DNA of 55,127 nt from Kiritimatiellia bacterium (lineage in GTDB: Bacteria; Verrucomicrobiota; Kiritimatiellia; JAAZAB01): assembly GCA_028715905.1 (NCBI GenBank), contig JAQUQV010000008.1, positions 1 through 55,127 on the forward strand, written 5' to 3'. Below the pieces are notes generated by a model. It was given only the letters and a program-made list of their open reading frames with translations. It searched no databases and had not been told where the DNA came from. The position numbers and the translations under genes were made by a program. This document shows positions 24,983-33,996 of this stretch, one piece after another (the first letter of the stretch is position 1; each line of letters starts with the position of its first letter).

Positions 24983-26146
24983 ATGGGATTAAGCAGCAAG
25001 GAAAAACTGGAGCGGTTTTTTATCGCCGTCATCGGCGAACAGCGCGAGGGCCGCGCGGCCGATTTTCTGCGCTGGCTGCTGCGTTATCTCTCTTACCTCT
25101 ACGGCGCCGCCACAACCGCCCGCAATTTCCTTTACGAAAAAAGAATATTCCGGCACCACACCCTCGGCTGCCAGGTGATCAGCGTCGGCAATCTGACGGT
25201 CGGCGGCACGGGCAAGACGCCGGTCGTGGAGGTTTTCGCGCGCGCGCTCCAGAAGGAGGGCCGGCATGTGGCCATCCTGAGCCGCGGTTACAAAAAAACC
25301 GAGCATGGTTTCGCGAAAAAAATGCTGGATAAAATAACCGGGCGGGAAAGGCGGCGTCCGCCCCGGGTCGTTTCCGACGGAACCGCGCTCCTGCTGGATT
25401 CGGCCATGAGCGGCGACGAGCCTTACATGCTGGCTTCCAACCTGTCCGACGTGGCCGTGCTGGTGGACCGGGATCGGGTCAAGAGCGGACGCTACGCCAT
25501 TGATAAACTGCACTGCGACACGCTCATCCTGGACGATGGTTTCCAGTACCGGCGGCTAAAGCACCGTTTGGAAATCGTGCTCGTTGATTTTACGAATCCT
25601 TTCGGCAACGGCTATGTGCTTCCGCGCGGCCTGCTCAGGGAATCGTCCGGAAATATCCGCCGCGCTGATTTTATTTTCATTACCAAGTCCACCGGCCGCG
25701 ATTCCGAACGGCTCAGGGAGCAGCTGCGCGCGTTGAATCCCCGCGCGGAAATATCCGAGTGCGCCCACCGCTCAAAGTATCTCCAGAATGTTTACACCGG
25801 CGGCCGCCAAAACCTGGATTTCCTGCGCCAGATGAAAGTGGCGTTGGTTTCAGGCATCGCCGCGCCGCAGGGTTTTGAATCCGAAGTCACAAGGCTCGGC
25901 GCCACGCTGGTTTACCTGAAACGCTTCGCCGATCATCACCGCTACCGCCAGCAGGAAATAATTGACCTCATCAATAAGGCCAAAAAGAACGGGGCGGCGG
26001 CGGTCATTACCACCGAAAAGGATTCGGTCCGCTTCCCGAAAATTGAGCGGCAGGATGTGCCCGTTTTTTTCCTGCGCGTTGAAATAGAACTGCTCAGCGG
26101 CGTGGAGGATTTTCATGCATGCATCTCCCGGATTTGTTTCCGGTAA
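24983..26146 (+). CDS. lpxK: Tetraacyldisaccharide 4'-kinase
   Basis: 387 residues. LpxK phosphorylates the 4'-position of the lipid A disaccharide at the inner membrane. The P-loop GNLTVGGTGKTPV lies near residue 75, followed by AILSRGYKK, GDEPYMLA, a DDGFQYRRL motif with the catalytic Asp pair, and ITTEKDSVRFP near the C-terminus. N-terminal residues 25-50 are hydrophobic/amphipathic as expected for membrane association. The ATG at 24983 gives the usual N-terminus. This is strong evidence for an LPS-type outer membrane. Confidence 0.94.
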   Translation: MGLSSKEKLERFFIAVIGEQREGRAADFLRWLLRYLSYLYGAATTARNFLYEKRIFRHHTLGCQVISVGNLTVGGTGKTPVVEVFARALQKEGRHVAILSRGYKKTEHGFAKKMLDKITGRERRRPPRVVSDGTALLLDSAMSGDEPYMLASNLSDVAVLVDRDRVKSGRYAIDKLHCDTLILDDGFQYRRLKHRLEIVLVDFTNPFGNGYVLPRGLLRESSGNIRRADFIFITKSTGRDSERLREQLRALNPRAEISECAHRSKYLQNVYTGGRQNLDFLRQMKVALVSGIAAPQGFESEVTRLGATLVYLKRFADHHRYRQQEIIDLINKAKKNGAAAVITTEKDSVRFPKIERQDVPVFFLRVEIELLSGVEDFHACISRICFR

Positions 26147-26246
26147 GGCGGCCGCGCCGTAATCCAGAACAGACGTTCCGCGGTCCGCCGCCGATTGTTG
26201 CCGGCTTCTTCACAAAAATGTGTCATGTTTTAATGGAACGGTTTAA

Positions 26247-27257
26247 ATGGCGCAATTTGAACAACTGAATGGGGAAATACTGATCGTCGGCCCCAACTGG
26301 CTGGGCGACGGCATCATGGCCATGCCGGCCGTTCAAATTTTTTCCGGGGCTTTTCCAGGCAAAAAAATCGTCTTGCTGGTCAAGCCGAAAATGGCCGGGC
26401 TCTGGAAAATGCACCCGGTTGTTGCGGAGGTCATGACCTGCGCCGGCTCATGGCCGGCAATGCGCAAAATTGCCGGGCAAATCCGCCGCCGGCGGTTTGC
26501 GGAGGCATGCATATTGCCGCAATCATTCCGCTCGGCTCTCATTCCTTTTCTTGCCGGTATTCCCCGGCGGAGAGGACTGCCGGGACATTTCCGCCGATGG
26601 CTTCTCACGGAGGCCGCTTCCTTGCCGCAAAACGCCGCAAATCTCCACCAGCGGCATGAGTACGCGGCCGTTCTGGGGTGTGGCATGAAAGAGGAGGAGC
26701 GGCCGGTTTTAAGGATCAACCGGGATCAGGTTGAAAAAGCGGAGTTAATTCTGGGCCGCGGTAAACAGCCGTGGATTGGAATGATTCCCGGCGCGGCGCG
26801 CGGTCCGGCGAAAAGGTGGCCGGAGGATTATTTCGCGGCTCTGGGGAAAATCATTCGGGAGAATCATTACGGCAATCTGGCTGTTTTCGGCTCGGCGGCC
26901 GAAAAAGGCCTGTGCGCCCGGTTGACCGCCCGCATCGGGAATGGGAGCGCAATCAACATGGCGGGACGCACGTCGCTGGCTGATCTGGCGGGCTTGATGT
27001 CCCGTTGTGCCGTCGTGATTGGCAACGACAGCGGCGGGGTTCATCTGGCCGCCGCCGCGGGCGCGGCGGTGATAGTGATTTTCGGCATGACCGACCCTTC
27101 CAAGACAAAACCGCTCGGGCATAAGGTTGTCGTGCTCCAGGACAGCGCAGTGCGCGGCCGGGATATTCCGCGCCGCTCGGCGGAAGCCGTGGAAAGTCTT
27201 GAAAGAATTTCCCCGGAGCGCGTGGCGGAAGCGCTGCGCGCCATGCTTGGCGCTTGA
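26247..27257 (+). CDS. waaF: ADP-heptose--LPS heptosyltransferase II
   Basis: 336 residues, GT9 family, GT-B fold; adds the second heptose to the LPS inner core. It opens ILIVGPNWLGDGIMAMPA, a signature of WaaF, and has GMIPGAARGPAKRWPEDYFA in the middle, FGSAAEKGLC, and the donor-site GNDSGGVHLAAAAG followed by FGMTDPSKTKPLG. It is 100 bases after lpxK and in the same direction. The acceptor sugar could differ in this lineage. Confidence 0.92.
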   Translation: MAQFEQLNGEILIVGPNWLGDGIMAMPAVQIFSGAFPGKKIVLLVKPKMAGLWKMHPVVAEVMTCAGSWPAMRKIAGQIRRRRFAEACILPQSFRSALIPFLAGIPRRRGLPGHFRRWLLTEAASLPQNAANLHQRHEYAAVLGCGMKEEERPVLRINRDQVEKAELILGRGKQPWIGMIPGAARGPAKRWPEDYFAALGKIIRENHYGNLAVFGSAAEKGLCARLTARIGNGSAINMAGRTSLADLAGLMSRCAVVIGNDSGGVHLAAAAGAAVIVIFGMTDPSKTKPLGHKVVVLQDSAVRGRDIPRRSAEAVESLERISPERVAEALRAMLGA

Positions 27258-27364
27258 AAAATCGGGTCAGCCGGCCGCATTCCGGTGTTTTTTTGGTTGA
27301 CATGGCGCGTTTGCCGGATAATTTCACCCTGTTAAATACCTGCGAAAATTCTGGAGGCAAACAC

Positions 27365-28381
27365 ATGATCAAGACCGGCTTTATCGGAACCGGCGGGATT
27401 TCCGCCGCCCATTTAAATTATTTGAAAACACGCCGGGACGTTAAAATAGCCGCATTGTGCGACGTTAACCGCGAACAGGCCTTGAAGCGGCAGAAGGAAT
27501 TCGGCGGCGATGTCTTTACCGATTTTGAGGAAATGCTCAATAAAACCGGGCTGGACGCCGTCTGGATCTGCACCCCGCCCGCAGTGCGCCGCGCGCCATT
27601 GCTGGCCTGCGCCGACCGGGGCATCCCGGTCTTTTGCGAAAAGCCGGTTGAACGGAGCGCCGCCAAAGGCCGGCAGATTGCCGCCGAGCTGCGCCGGCGC
27701 AGGGCAAAGGTCCAGGTCGGATATGTCTTCCGCTCAACGCCGGTGGTGCAGGCCTTGCGGAAAGCAATCGGGCGCGACCGGATTCATCTCGTGCATTCGT
27801 TTTATGCCTGTAACGTGAGTCTGACCATGGCGCTGCCGAAATGGTTTTACGACAAGGCCAAATCCGGCGGCGCCCTGATTGACCAGGCCACGCACAACCT
27901 TGATCTTCTGCGTTTTCTGTTCGGCGAAGTGAGCGCGGTGCGGGGCGCGGCCCTCAATCCGGTCAAAAGGAAGAAAGGCGGTTATACCGTGGATGAAACC
28001 ATCGGGCTTATCCTGACTTTCCGCAGGGGCATCATTGCCGCCCATACGCACACCTGGGTCGGCGACCGCTGGCGCAATGAAATGACCATGAGCGGCGAGA
28101 AAAATTTTTACCGGCTTGACCTCAACAAGGGCAATTTGACCGGCGACCGCCCCGCGTCGGCGGAGTGCGATCTTTACTCAAGGAAGGGCGGAAAGACCAA
28201 AACGGCGTCCGCGCCCCTCCAGTTCCAGCAGTCGGCGCGGAGCATTTATGAGTACCAGAACAAGATCTTCCTGAAACAGGTTGTCTCTGGAGATTGGCGC
28301 AACAATCCTTCCGATTATGCCGACGGTCTGAAAACACTGCAATTGACCCTGGCCTGCGACCGGGTTTTGGCCGGGGGGTAA
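27365..28381 (+). CDS. Gfo/Idh/MocA-family oxidoreductase
   Basis: 338 residues. Rossmann motif GFIGTGGISAAHL at the N-terminus and FCEKPVERS near residue 96, then a C-terminal alpha/beta domain with GGALIDQATHNLDLLRFLFG. The ATG at 27365 is backed by GGAGG eight bases upstream. It follows waaF and precedes the regulator and polysaccharide genes, so an NDP-sugar dehydrogenase or sugar-modifying role is plausible, but no substrate can be read. Confidence 0.9.
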   Translation: MIKTGFIGTGGISAAHLNYLKTRRDVKIAALCDVNREQALKRQKEFGGDVFTDFEEMLNKTGLDAVWICTPPAVRRAPLLACADRGIPVFCEKPVERSAAKGRQIAAELRRRRAKVQVGYVFRSTPVVQALRKAIGRDRIHLVHSFYACNVSLTMALPKWFYDKAKSGGALIDQATHNLDLLRFLFGEVSAVRGAALNPVKRKKGGYTVDETIGLILTFRRGIIAAHTHTWVGDRWRNEMTMSGEKNFYRLDLNKGNLTGDRPASAECDLYSRKGGKTKTASAPLQFQQSARSIYEYQNKIFLKQVVSGDWRNNPSDYADGLKTLQLTLACDRVLAGG

Positions 28382-28505
28382 GGTTTGGGTTTTCCGGCAT
28401 ATCTCTGCCGGTAATGAATCGCCGATATGGGCTGGTGCGCCGCCGGCCGGCCAGTTTCGGATGGCGGCGCGTCCGCCTCAGCGGAAAAGCCGCGCGGATA
28501 AACAG

Positions 28506-29684
28506 TCAAACGCCCGCTTGCTGCGGGGCGGTTTTCAGGTGGAAAGAAAAGACCGAACCCTTTCCCGGCGCGCTTTCCACTTCAATTGCGGTTTCGTGGA
28601 TCTGGGCTATCTCCCTGACGATGGCCAACCCCAAGCCGGTGCCGCGCTCGTTGAATTCAACGGCCGGGTTGGTCCGGAAATATTCTTCAAAAATCCGGCT
28701 CTGGTGTTTTTCGTCAATGCCGATTCCCTGGTCGGCCACCGATATGCGCACGGAAGCGTTCGGCTCTTCCTTGAGGACAATGGCGACGGAGTTTCCGGCG
28801 GGCGAGTAATAAATCGCGTTTTCAATCAGGTTGGAAAGCAGGATGAGGATCTGGTTCCGGTTGCATTTCACCAGGATGTTTTTTGCTTCCGGCGTGGATA
28901 TTTTGATTTCCCGGGCCGCGGCCGGCGCGGCCAGGTGCTTGACGGCGGAGGCCATGATGCCGTCCAGCGGGGCGAACTCCATCCTGATGTTTTCCCTGAC
29001 GAGCGATTTTAAATTGGCCAGTTCCAGCATGTCCTTGATGACGTCGCTCAACAGCACGCATCTCTCCCTGATTTTCCTGATGATATCCAGAGCCATGCGC
29101 GGAATGCGGCCGGCGTAGCCCTCCAGGATGAGGTCGGTGTAACTCTGGATGGCGGCAAAAGGGGCCTTCAACTGATGCGTGGCGTGCATGAGGTATTTTG
29201 TTTTTTCGTTGTTGATCTGGAGGAGTTTGTCGTTGAGTTTTTCATAGGCGAATATTTTCTTTTCCAGCTCCGTATTGGCCTTTTCCAGTTCCATGGTCCT
29301 TTCCAAGACGCGGCGCTCAAGGACGAGGTTGTAATCTTCCAGGCGGTCGGAGACTTCCTGCTGCAGGTCGAGCAGGTGGAAAATAATGCGGGCGTCCTCG
29401 GAGCCGAGCACCCTGGTTTTTTCCGGTTTTTGCGCGATGATCTGGGCGCATATCTCCTGCCGTCCGGTTACTTCAAAGATCAGGTCAATTTCATTGTCCC
29501 GGCAGATTTCAGCCAGCGGGGTTTGGCATTCAATCCCGTGCTGTCTGGCCAAGGTCATTCCCGGCGCTTCGGGATTTACGTCGCAGACATATTTTACGGA
29601 GATGCCCGGCATTTTCAGCAGGGTTTCCAGAATCGCGGCGCCGCCCTTGCCGGCGCCGATAATGGCGATAATTTCCGTTTTCAT
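28506..29684 (-). CDS. Cytosolic histidine kinase with N-terminal Rossmann domain
   Basis: 392 residues, no membrane segment. Residues 4-105 form a Rossmann-like domain: IAIIGAGKGG (GxGxxG at 10-15) and an acidic end of strand 2 (VKYVCDVN, Asp35), then IDLIFEVTG. Residues 106-162 are a coiled coil. HisKA has THQLKAPF with the likely phospho-His170. The HATPase_c domain has the N-box NLIENAIYYSP, G1 DQGIGID and G2 RGTGLGLAIV. It would sense a dinucleotide or related metabolite inside the cell (inference). It is divergent from, and presumably pairs with, the single-domain receiver gene 93 bases away. Confidence 0.88.
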   Translation of the reverse strand: MKTEIIAIIGAGKGGAAILETLLKMPGISVKYVCDVNPEAPGMTLARQHGIECQTPLAEICRDNEIDLIFEVTGRQEICAQIIAQKPEKTRVLGSEDARIIFHLLDLQQEVSDRLEDYNLVLERRVLERTMELEKANTELEKKIFAYEKLNDKLLQINNEKTKYLMHATHQLKAPFAAIQSYTDLILEGYAGRIPRMALDIIRKIRERCVLLSDVIKDMLELANLKSLVRENIRMEFAPLDGIMASAVKHLAAPAAAREIKISTPEAKNILVKCNRNQILILLSNLIENAIYYSPAGNSVAIVLKEEPNASVRISVADQGIGIDEKHQSRIFEEYFRTNPAVEFNERGTGLGLAIVREIAQIHETAIEVESAPGKGSVFSFHLKTAPQQAGV

Positions 29685-29735
29685 GGCGTGTCAAAGTTGC
29701 TTGTGCTAAAAAAGACTATCATAAAACGGGGGAAA

Positions 29736-29744
29736 TGCTATATT
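29736..29744 (+). promoter_or_regulatory. Candidate extended -10 promoter of the response regulator
   Basis: TGC-TATATT (TG at 29736-29737, TATATT at 29739-29744) is an extended -10 hexamer 34 bases upstream of the receiver gene ATG, in the divergent gap with the kinase. No good -35 box is spaced properly, as is usual for extended -10 promoters. Confidence 0.4.
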
Positions 29745-29777
29745 CTTTGCGCAAAAACAGCGGGAGTAAAAGACATA

Positions 29778-30194
29778 ATGAAAAAAATATATATCATTGA
29801 CGACGACCGGAATATCGTGGAAGCCATGAGCATCGTGCTCAAGGCCCATGGCTATGAAGTGGCGCATCAATACAACGAGGAGAATGTCGTTGAAAATCTT
29901 GCCGCTCAAAAGCCCGATTTGGTGATTCTGGACGTTATCTTTCCCCAGAACCCCAGCGCCGGCTTTGATATCGCCCGGCAGATAAAAAACAATCCGGCCA
30001 CGGCCGCGATCCCTGTCATCATGCTTTCCGCCATCAATGAAAAAGGGGTTTATGCCGGCACTTTTTCCAATAACGACCGGGACGAAGCCTGGCTGCCGGT
30101 TGAGCAGTTCGTGGAAAAACCCATCCGCAACGACCAGCTTCTGCAGAAAGTGAAGGAAATCCTGGAGCGGCAGAACCCGGAGATATCAATATGA
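29778..30194 (+). CDS. Single-domain response regulator (CheY-like receiver)
   Basis: 138 residues, a receiver domain and nothing else. The acidic pocket is IIDDD (Asp8-10), the phospho-acceptor is Asp52 in VILDV, switch Ser84 and Lys114 in VEKPI are present. Residues 93-110 hold an insertion ([17 protein letters not shown]) typical of a subgroup of such receivers. It has no DNA-binding output domain, so it probably acts by protein contact or through the neighbouring kinase. Its stop overlaps the galE start as ATGA, so translation of the two is linked. Confidence 0.9.
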   Translation: MKKIYIIDDDRNIVEAMSIVLKAHGYEVAHQYNEENVVENLAAQKPDLVILDVIFPQNPSAGFDIARQIKNNPATAAIPVIMLSAINEKGVYAGTFSNNDRDEAWLPVEQFVEKPIRNDQLLQKVKEILERQNPEISI

Positions 30195-31216
30195 AAATCC
30201 TGGCCACCGGCGGAGCCGGATACATTGGAAGTCATACCTGCGTTGAATTGCTGCAAAGCGGCCACGAGGTGGCGGTCGTTGACAATTTGCAGAACAGCAA
30301 TTACGAGGCCCTCAAACGCGTTCAGGAAATCACCGGGCGCAAAATCTCTTTTTACCAGCTTGATTTGCGGGATAAAACCGGGTTGGAGGAAGTTTTCCGG
30401 CAGAACAAAATCGGGGCCGTCATTCATTTCGCGGGCCTCAAGGCCGTGGGTGAATCAACAAAAATCCCGCTGGAATATTACCAGAATAACATCGCCGGCA
30501 CGCTGGTCTTGTGCGAGGTGATGCGGACGTTCGGGGTGAAAAAGCTCGTTTTCAGCTCCTCGGCCACGGTCTACGGCAACCCGAAAACCGTTCCGATTAC
30601 GGAGGATTTTCCGTTGTCAGCGGCAAATCCCTACGGACGGACCAAGCTGATGATAGAGGAAATCCTGGGGGATTTGTACGCTTCCGATCCGGAATGGAAC
30701 ATGGCAATCCTGCGCTATTTCAACCCGGTTGGCGCGCATGCGAGCGGCAGGATCGGCGAGGACCCGAAGGGCATTCCCAATAATCTTTTCCCTTATATCT
30801 CGCAGGTGGCCGTCGGCAAACTGAAGGAGCTTTCGGTTTACGGCGGCGACTATCCCACTTCGGACGGGACCGGGGTGCGCGACTATATCCACGTGGTTGA
30901 CCTGGCCGCCGGCCATCTTAAGGCCCTTGAAAAAACAGAGGGCAAAACGGGGTGCGCGGTTTATAATCTCGGCACCGGCCGCGGTTACAGCGTGCTGGAG
31001 GCCGTGGCCGCGTTTTCAAAGGCCTGCGGAAAAAAGATACCGTATAAGATTGCCGGCCGCCGGCCGGGCGATATTCCGGCCTGCTATGCCGATCCGGCGA
31101 AGGCCAACCGCGAGCTTGGCTGGCAGGCGCGCAAAGGGCTTGATGAAATGTGCGCCGATGCCTGGCGCTGGCAGACGGCCAACCCCGAGGGATATTCGCC
31201 GTCCGCTTCGCGATAG
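30191..31216 (+). CDS. galE: UDP-glucose 4-epimerase
   Basis: 341 residues, extended SDR. It interconverts UDP-glucose and UDP-galactose (possibly also the N-acetyl forms). Motifs are [12 protein letters not shown] at the N-terminus, [11 protein letters not shown], the catalytic SSATVYG (Ser) and [13 protein letters not shown] (YxxxK), and the substrate region [12 protein letters not shown]. It starts inside the stop codon of the receiver gene. With wzm and wzt directly downstream it probably feeds galactose units into an exported polysaccharide. Confidence 0.95.
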   Translation: MKILATGGAGYIGSHTCVELLQSGHEVAVVDNLQNSNYEALKRVQEITGRKISFYQLDLRDKTGLEEVFRQNKIGAVIHFAGLKAVGESTKIPLEYYQNNIAGTLVLCEVMRTFGVKKLVFSSSATVYGNPKTVPITEDFPLSAANPYGRTKLMIEEILGDLYASDPEWNMAILRYFNPVGAHASGRIGEDPKGIPNNLFPYISQVAVGKLKELSVYGGDYPTSDGTGVRDYIHVVDLAAGHLKALEKTEGKTGCAVYNLGTGRGYSVLEAVAAFSKACGKKIPYKIAGRRPGDIPACYADPAKANRELGWQARKGLDEMCADAWRWQTANPEGYSPSASR

Positions 31217-31265
31217 GCGCAAGGAACGCGGAGATAGGGTTTTTTTTAAAAGAATCGTTTTTACC

Positions 31266-31290
31266 CCCGCGTCCTCTGCGTCTCTGCGGT
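31266..31290 (+). repeat. Dispersed-repeat-like element before wzm
   Basis: The core CTCTGCGTCTCTGCGGT, followed by A-rich sequence, lies in the galE-wzm gap. I recall this motif (often extended by GCGTCC and TAAAA) as a recurrent intergenic element in many environmental bacterial genomes. On the 5' side the gap also carries AACGCGGAGATAGGGTTTTT, a partial inverted partner. No other copy was found in this window. Confidence 0.35.
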
Positions 31291-31303
31291 AAAAACAGAA
31301 CGT

Positions 31304-32107
31304 ATGAGCATCTTAACCGATATTTTCGCGCACCGCGAACTGCTGGGGAACCTGATCGTCCGCAACCTCAAGAGCCGTTACAAGGATTCCGTCCTCGGCT
31401 TTCTCTGGAGCGTTTTGACACCCCTTTTCATGGCCGGCATTTACATGGTTTTTCTGCGGATTCTCGCCCGCGGCATTCCGATGACGGAAATACTGATCGG
31501 CGTCTTTGCCTGGCAGTTCACGGTGCAGTGCATTTTCAACGGGTTAACCTGCATCACGGAAAACGGCAACCTCATTAAAAAAGTTTATTTTCCAAGGGTG
31601 ATCCTGCCCCTCGCGACCGCCGTTTCCAACCTGGTCAATTTTCTTCTGACGCTTGTTGTTCAGTTCGTGCTGCTGGCGGTTTTGCTGGGGCGGCACGGCC
31701 AGCATATCAGCTTGGCCTCCGCCGCGGTCCCGGCGGTGATCATTGTCCACTTCTTTTTCTGCTTCGGAATAATTCTTTTCCTTTCAAGCTCCAATGTCTA
31801 TTTTCGCGACCTGGAGCATCTGGTCAACGTGCTGGTGATGGCCTTCTTTTTTATAACGCCGGTCATGTATCCTTACGGAATGGTTGAGCAGATTGCCGCG
31901 GCCTGCGGTTTGCCGTTCCTGGCCGATCTTTACATGGCCAATCCCATGGCGGTCATTATCAGCGCCTATCGCGCGCTCATTCTCCCCGGCGCGGCCTTTC
32001 CCCTCGGCGCCGGTTCGTCCGTCGGGGCCGCGCTCGCGCTCGTGTTTGTTTTTCCGGCTTATTACCTGTTCAAGAAACTGCAGCGCAATTTTTCGGATAT
32101 GTTCTGA
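31304..32107 (+). CDS. wzm: Polysaccharide ABC exporter permease
   Basis: 267 residues, ABC-2 family integral membrane protein with about six hydrophobic segments (around 30-52, 62-85, 105-132, 143-168, 175-195, 235-257). The N-terminus LLGNLIVRNLKSRYKDSVLGFLWSVL is the usual signature of O-antigen/capsule export permeases. It is followed four bases later by its ATPase gene wzt and preceded by galE, so it probably exports a lipid-linked polysaccharide across the inner membrane. Confidence 0.92.
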   Translation: MSILTDIFAHRELLGNLIVRNLKSRYKDSVLGFLWSVLTPLFMAGIYMVFLRILARGIPMTEILIGVFAWQFTVQCIFNGLTCITENGNLIKKVYFPRVILPLATAVSNLVNFLLTLVVQFVLLAVLLGRHGQHISLASAAVPAVIIVHFFFCFGIILFLSSSNVYFRDLEHLVNVLVMAFFFITPVMYPYGMVEQIAAACGLPFLADLYMANPMAVIISAYRALILPGAAFPLGAGSSVGAALALVFVFPAYYLFKKLQRNFSDMF

Positions 32108-32111
32108 TTAA

Positions 32112-33287
32112 ATGAACGCCATTGAAGCCAGGAATTTGAGCAAGTCATACCGCCTGCTGGGATCGGAGCCGCCGACCATGTTCGGCAAACTGCACCGGAT
32201 TTTCCGGCGCGAAAAGCCGAAATTGTTGTGGGCGCTGAACGACGTTTCCTTTGACGTGCGGCCGGGCGAAACCGTGGGCGTGATCGGCCCGAACGGCTCC
32301 GGAAAAAGCTCCCTGCTCAGCCTCATTGCCGGCACCACCGCGCCGACTTCCGGCGCCGTGCGCGCCAACGGCCGCATCTCCTCGCTCCTGGAGCTCGGCG
32401 CCGGGTTTCACTCGGAATTGACCGGCCGCGAAAATATTTTCCTGAACGGCGCGATTTTGGGCATTCCCCGCTCCGTTTTGCAGAAGCGTTTTGACAACAT
32501 TGTGGATTTTGCCGGCATCCGGGAGTTTCTGGACATGCCCGTGAAATTCTATTCCAGCGGCATGTATGTGCGGCTCGGTTTTGCCATTGCGGTTGAAATG
32601 GATCCAGACGTCCTTTTGATTGACGAAGTCCTCGCGGTGGGGGACACGGCTTTCCAGATAAAATGCCTGGCGCGTATCCGCGATTTCCAGCGGCGCGGCA
32701 AAACCCTGCTCATGGTCTCGCACGCGCTTCAGACCGTGGAGGAATTCTGCGACCGTGTTTTTCTGATTCACAAGGGCCGGCTGGTCCGCGAAGGACGTCC
32801 CTCCGAGGTTATTTTCACTTACCTTAAATCCTACATGGGCGAAGGGGGGGAGGTTCACGCCGTGGAGTACGGCAGCCGCGACGTTGAAATCACCAACGTG
32901 CGCTTTCTCGGGCCCTCTGGCGCGGAAACCGGAACTTTTGCCGCGGGCGAGCCGCTCGCGGTGGAAATCAGTTACCGCGCCGGCCGGCAAATAGACAAAC
33001 CGGTTTTCGGTTTTGCCCTCAAAACCGGCAACGGCTTCTATGTTTTCGGCTCCAATACCCAGATTGCCGGCCTGCGCATTGACCGGATTGAAGGAGCGGG
33101 AAAAATTTTGCTTAAAATCAATCCCTTGACGCTGATGCAGGGCAATTTTTTCCTTTCGCTCTCCGTCCATTCCTGGGATCATTCCATCCAGTATCACCGT
33201 CTGGAGGACTGGTACCCGTTCGTGGTGAAAAATCCCACGCCGGAGCAGGGCGTTTTCCGGTTGAACGCGGAATGGGAGCTGATGTAG
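32112..33287 (+). CDS. wzt: Polysaccharide ABC exporter ATPase with Wzt C-terminal domain
   Basis: 391 residues. Walker A GPNGSGKS (59-66), signature YSSGMYVRLGFAIA, Walker B VLLIDEVLAVGD and the switch His in MVSHALQ are all present. Residues about 255-391 form the Wzt_C-type beta-sandwich (VEISYRAGRQIDKPVFGFAL), which in E. coli O9a binds the terminally modified O-polysaccharide before export. This argues for a chain-terminator mechanism. It sits directly after wzm; a second permease without an ATPase occurs at 49758. Confidence 0.94.
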   Translation: MNAIEARNLSKSYRLLGSEPPTMFGKLHRIFRREKPKLLWALNDVSFDVRPGETVGVIGPNGSGKSSLLSLIAGTTAPTSGAVRANGRISSLLELGAGFHSELTGRENIFLNGAILGIPRSVLQKRFDNIVDFAGIREFLDMPVKFYSSGMYVRLGFAIAVEMDPDVLLIDEVLAVGDTAFQIKCLARIRDFQRRGKTLLMVSHALQTVEEFCDRVFLIHKGRLVREGRPSEVIFTYLKSYMGEGGEVHAVEYGSRDVEITNVRFLGPSGAETGTFAAGEPLAVEISYRAGRQIDKPVFGFALKTGNGFYVFGSNTQIAGLRIDRIEGAGKILLKINPLTLMQGNFFLSLSVHSWDHSIQYHRLEDWYPFVVKNPTPEQGVFRLNAEWELM

Positions 33288-33394
33288 AATTAAAAAAACG
33301 CTCAATATTCAACTTTGAAAAGACAAATTGGGTTCAATGTTGAATGTTAGGTGTTGTAAATTGCGAGCGCATGCTCGTCTGATAGGAGGCTAAA

Positions 33395-33916
33395 ATGGCA
33401 TTATTGCCCCAGATTCAAAACCGTTATTCGGTCCGGTCGTATCAGCAAAAAAAAGTTGAAAAGGAAAAACTTCGCACGGTTCTGGAGGCCGCCCGTCTGG
33501 CGCCCTCGGCCAAGAATTTCCAGGAATGGCGTTTCGTTGTCGCGCAGGATGTGGCCGTTCGGCGCAGGCTTATGGTTGCGGCCAACAATCAGGCTTTTGT
33601 GGGTGAAGCGCCGGTGGTCATTGCCTGCTGCGCAACCAATGTGGAATACAAAATGCGCTGCGGCCAGCTTTGTTATCCGATTGACCTGGCAATCGCCATT
33701 GACCACATGACCCTGCAGGCGGTGGAGGAGGGCTTGGGCACTTGCTGGGTGGGCTCATTTCATGAAGACCAGGTCAAAGCCGTCCTTGACATACCCGGCG
33801 CGATCAGGGTGGTTGAATTATTGACGCTCGGCTATCCCGCCGACAGTTCCCATCCCAAAAACCGCCTGCCGCTTGGAAAAATCGCCTGTTTTGACAAGTG
33901 GCAGTTCGCCGGTTAA
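33395..33916 (+). CDS. Nitroreductase-family flavoprotein
   Basis: 173 residues. It begins QIQNRYSVRSYQQKKVEKEKL and ALEAARLAPSAKN-like, the family's FMN-binding start, followed by ALQAVEEGLGTCWVGSF and LLTLGYPAD. FMN-dependent NAD(P)H reductase; physiological substrate unknown (quinones, nitroaromatics or flavin). A strong AGGAGG precedes the ATG by seven bases. It stands in front of the LacI-type regulator with an independent promoter between them. Confidence 0.9.
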   Translation: MALLPQIQNRYSVRSYQQKKVEKEKLRTVLEAARLAPSAKNFQEWRFVVAQDVAVRRRLMVAANNQAFVGEAPVVIACCATNVEYKMRCGQLCYPIDLAIAIDHMTLQAVEEGLGTCWVGSFHEDQVKAVLDIPGAIRVVELLTLGYPADSSHPKNRLPLGKIACFDKWQFAG

Positions 33917-33934
33917 TAAAATCCATGAAAAACA

Positions 33935-33963
33935 TTGACAACGGAGTGGGGATTGGTTATCTT
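33935..33963 (+). promoter_or_regulatory. Sigma-70-type promoter of the LacI-family gene
   Basis: TTGACA (33935-33940, perfect -35), exactly 17 bases, then TATCTT (33958-33963, 4 of 6 for -10), 34 bases upstream of the regulator ATG. It is the clearest promoter in the window. Confidence 0.6.
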
Positions 33964-33969
33964 AATGGA

Positions 33970-33979
33970 TAAACGATTA
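33970..33979. promoter_or_regulatory. Candidate LacI-type operator
   Basis: TAAACGATTA is a near-palindrome with the central CG typical of LacI-family operators (TAAnCGnTTA). It lies just downstream of the predicted -10 box, where binding would block transcription, so autorepression by the adjacent regulator is likely (inference). Confidence 0.45.
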
Positions 33980-33996
33980 CTCAAAGGTTTTTTCAC

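Noticed and set aside
29175-29777. Long upstream extension of the receiver gene
   Set aside because: The extension runs antisense to the histidine kinase. The receiver fold begins exactly at ATG 29778, so the short form is preferred.
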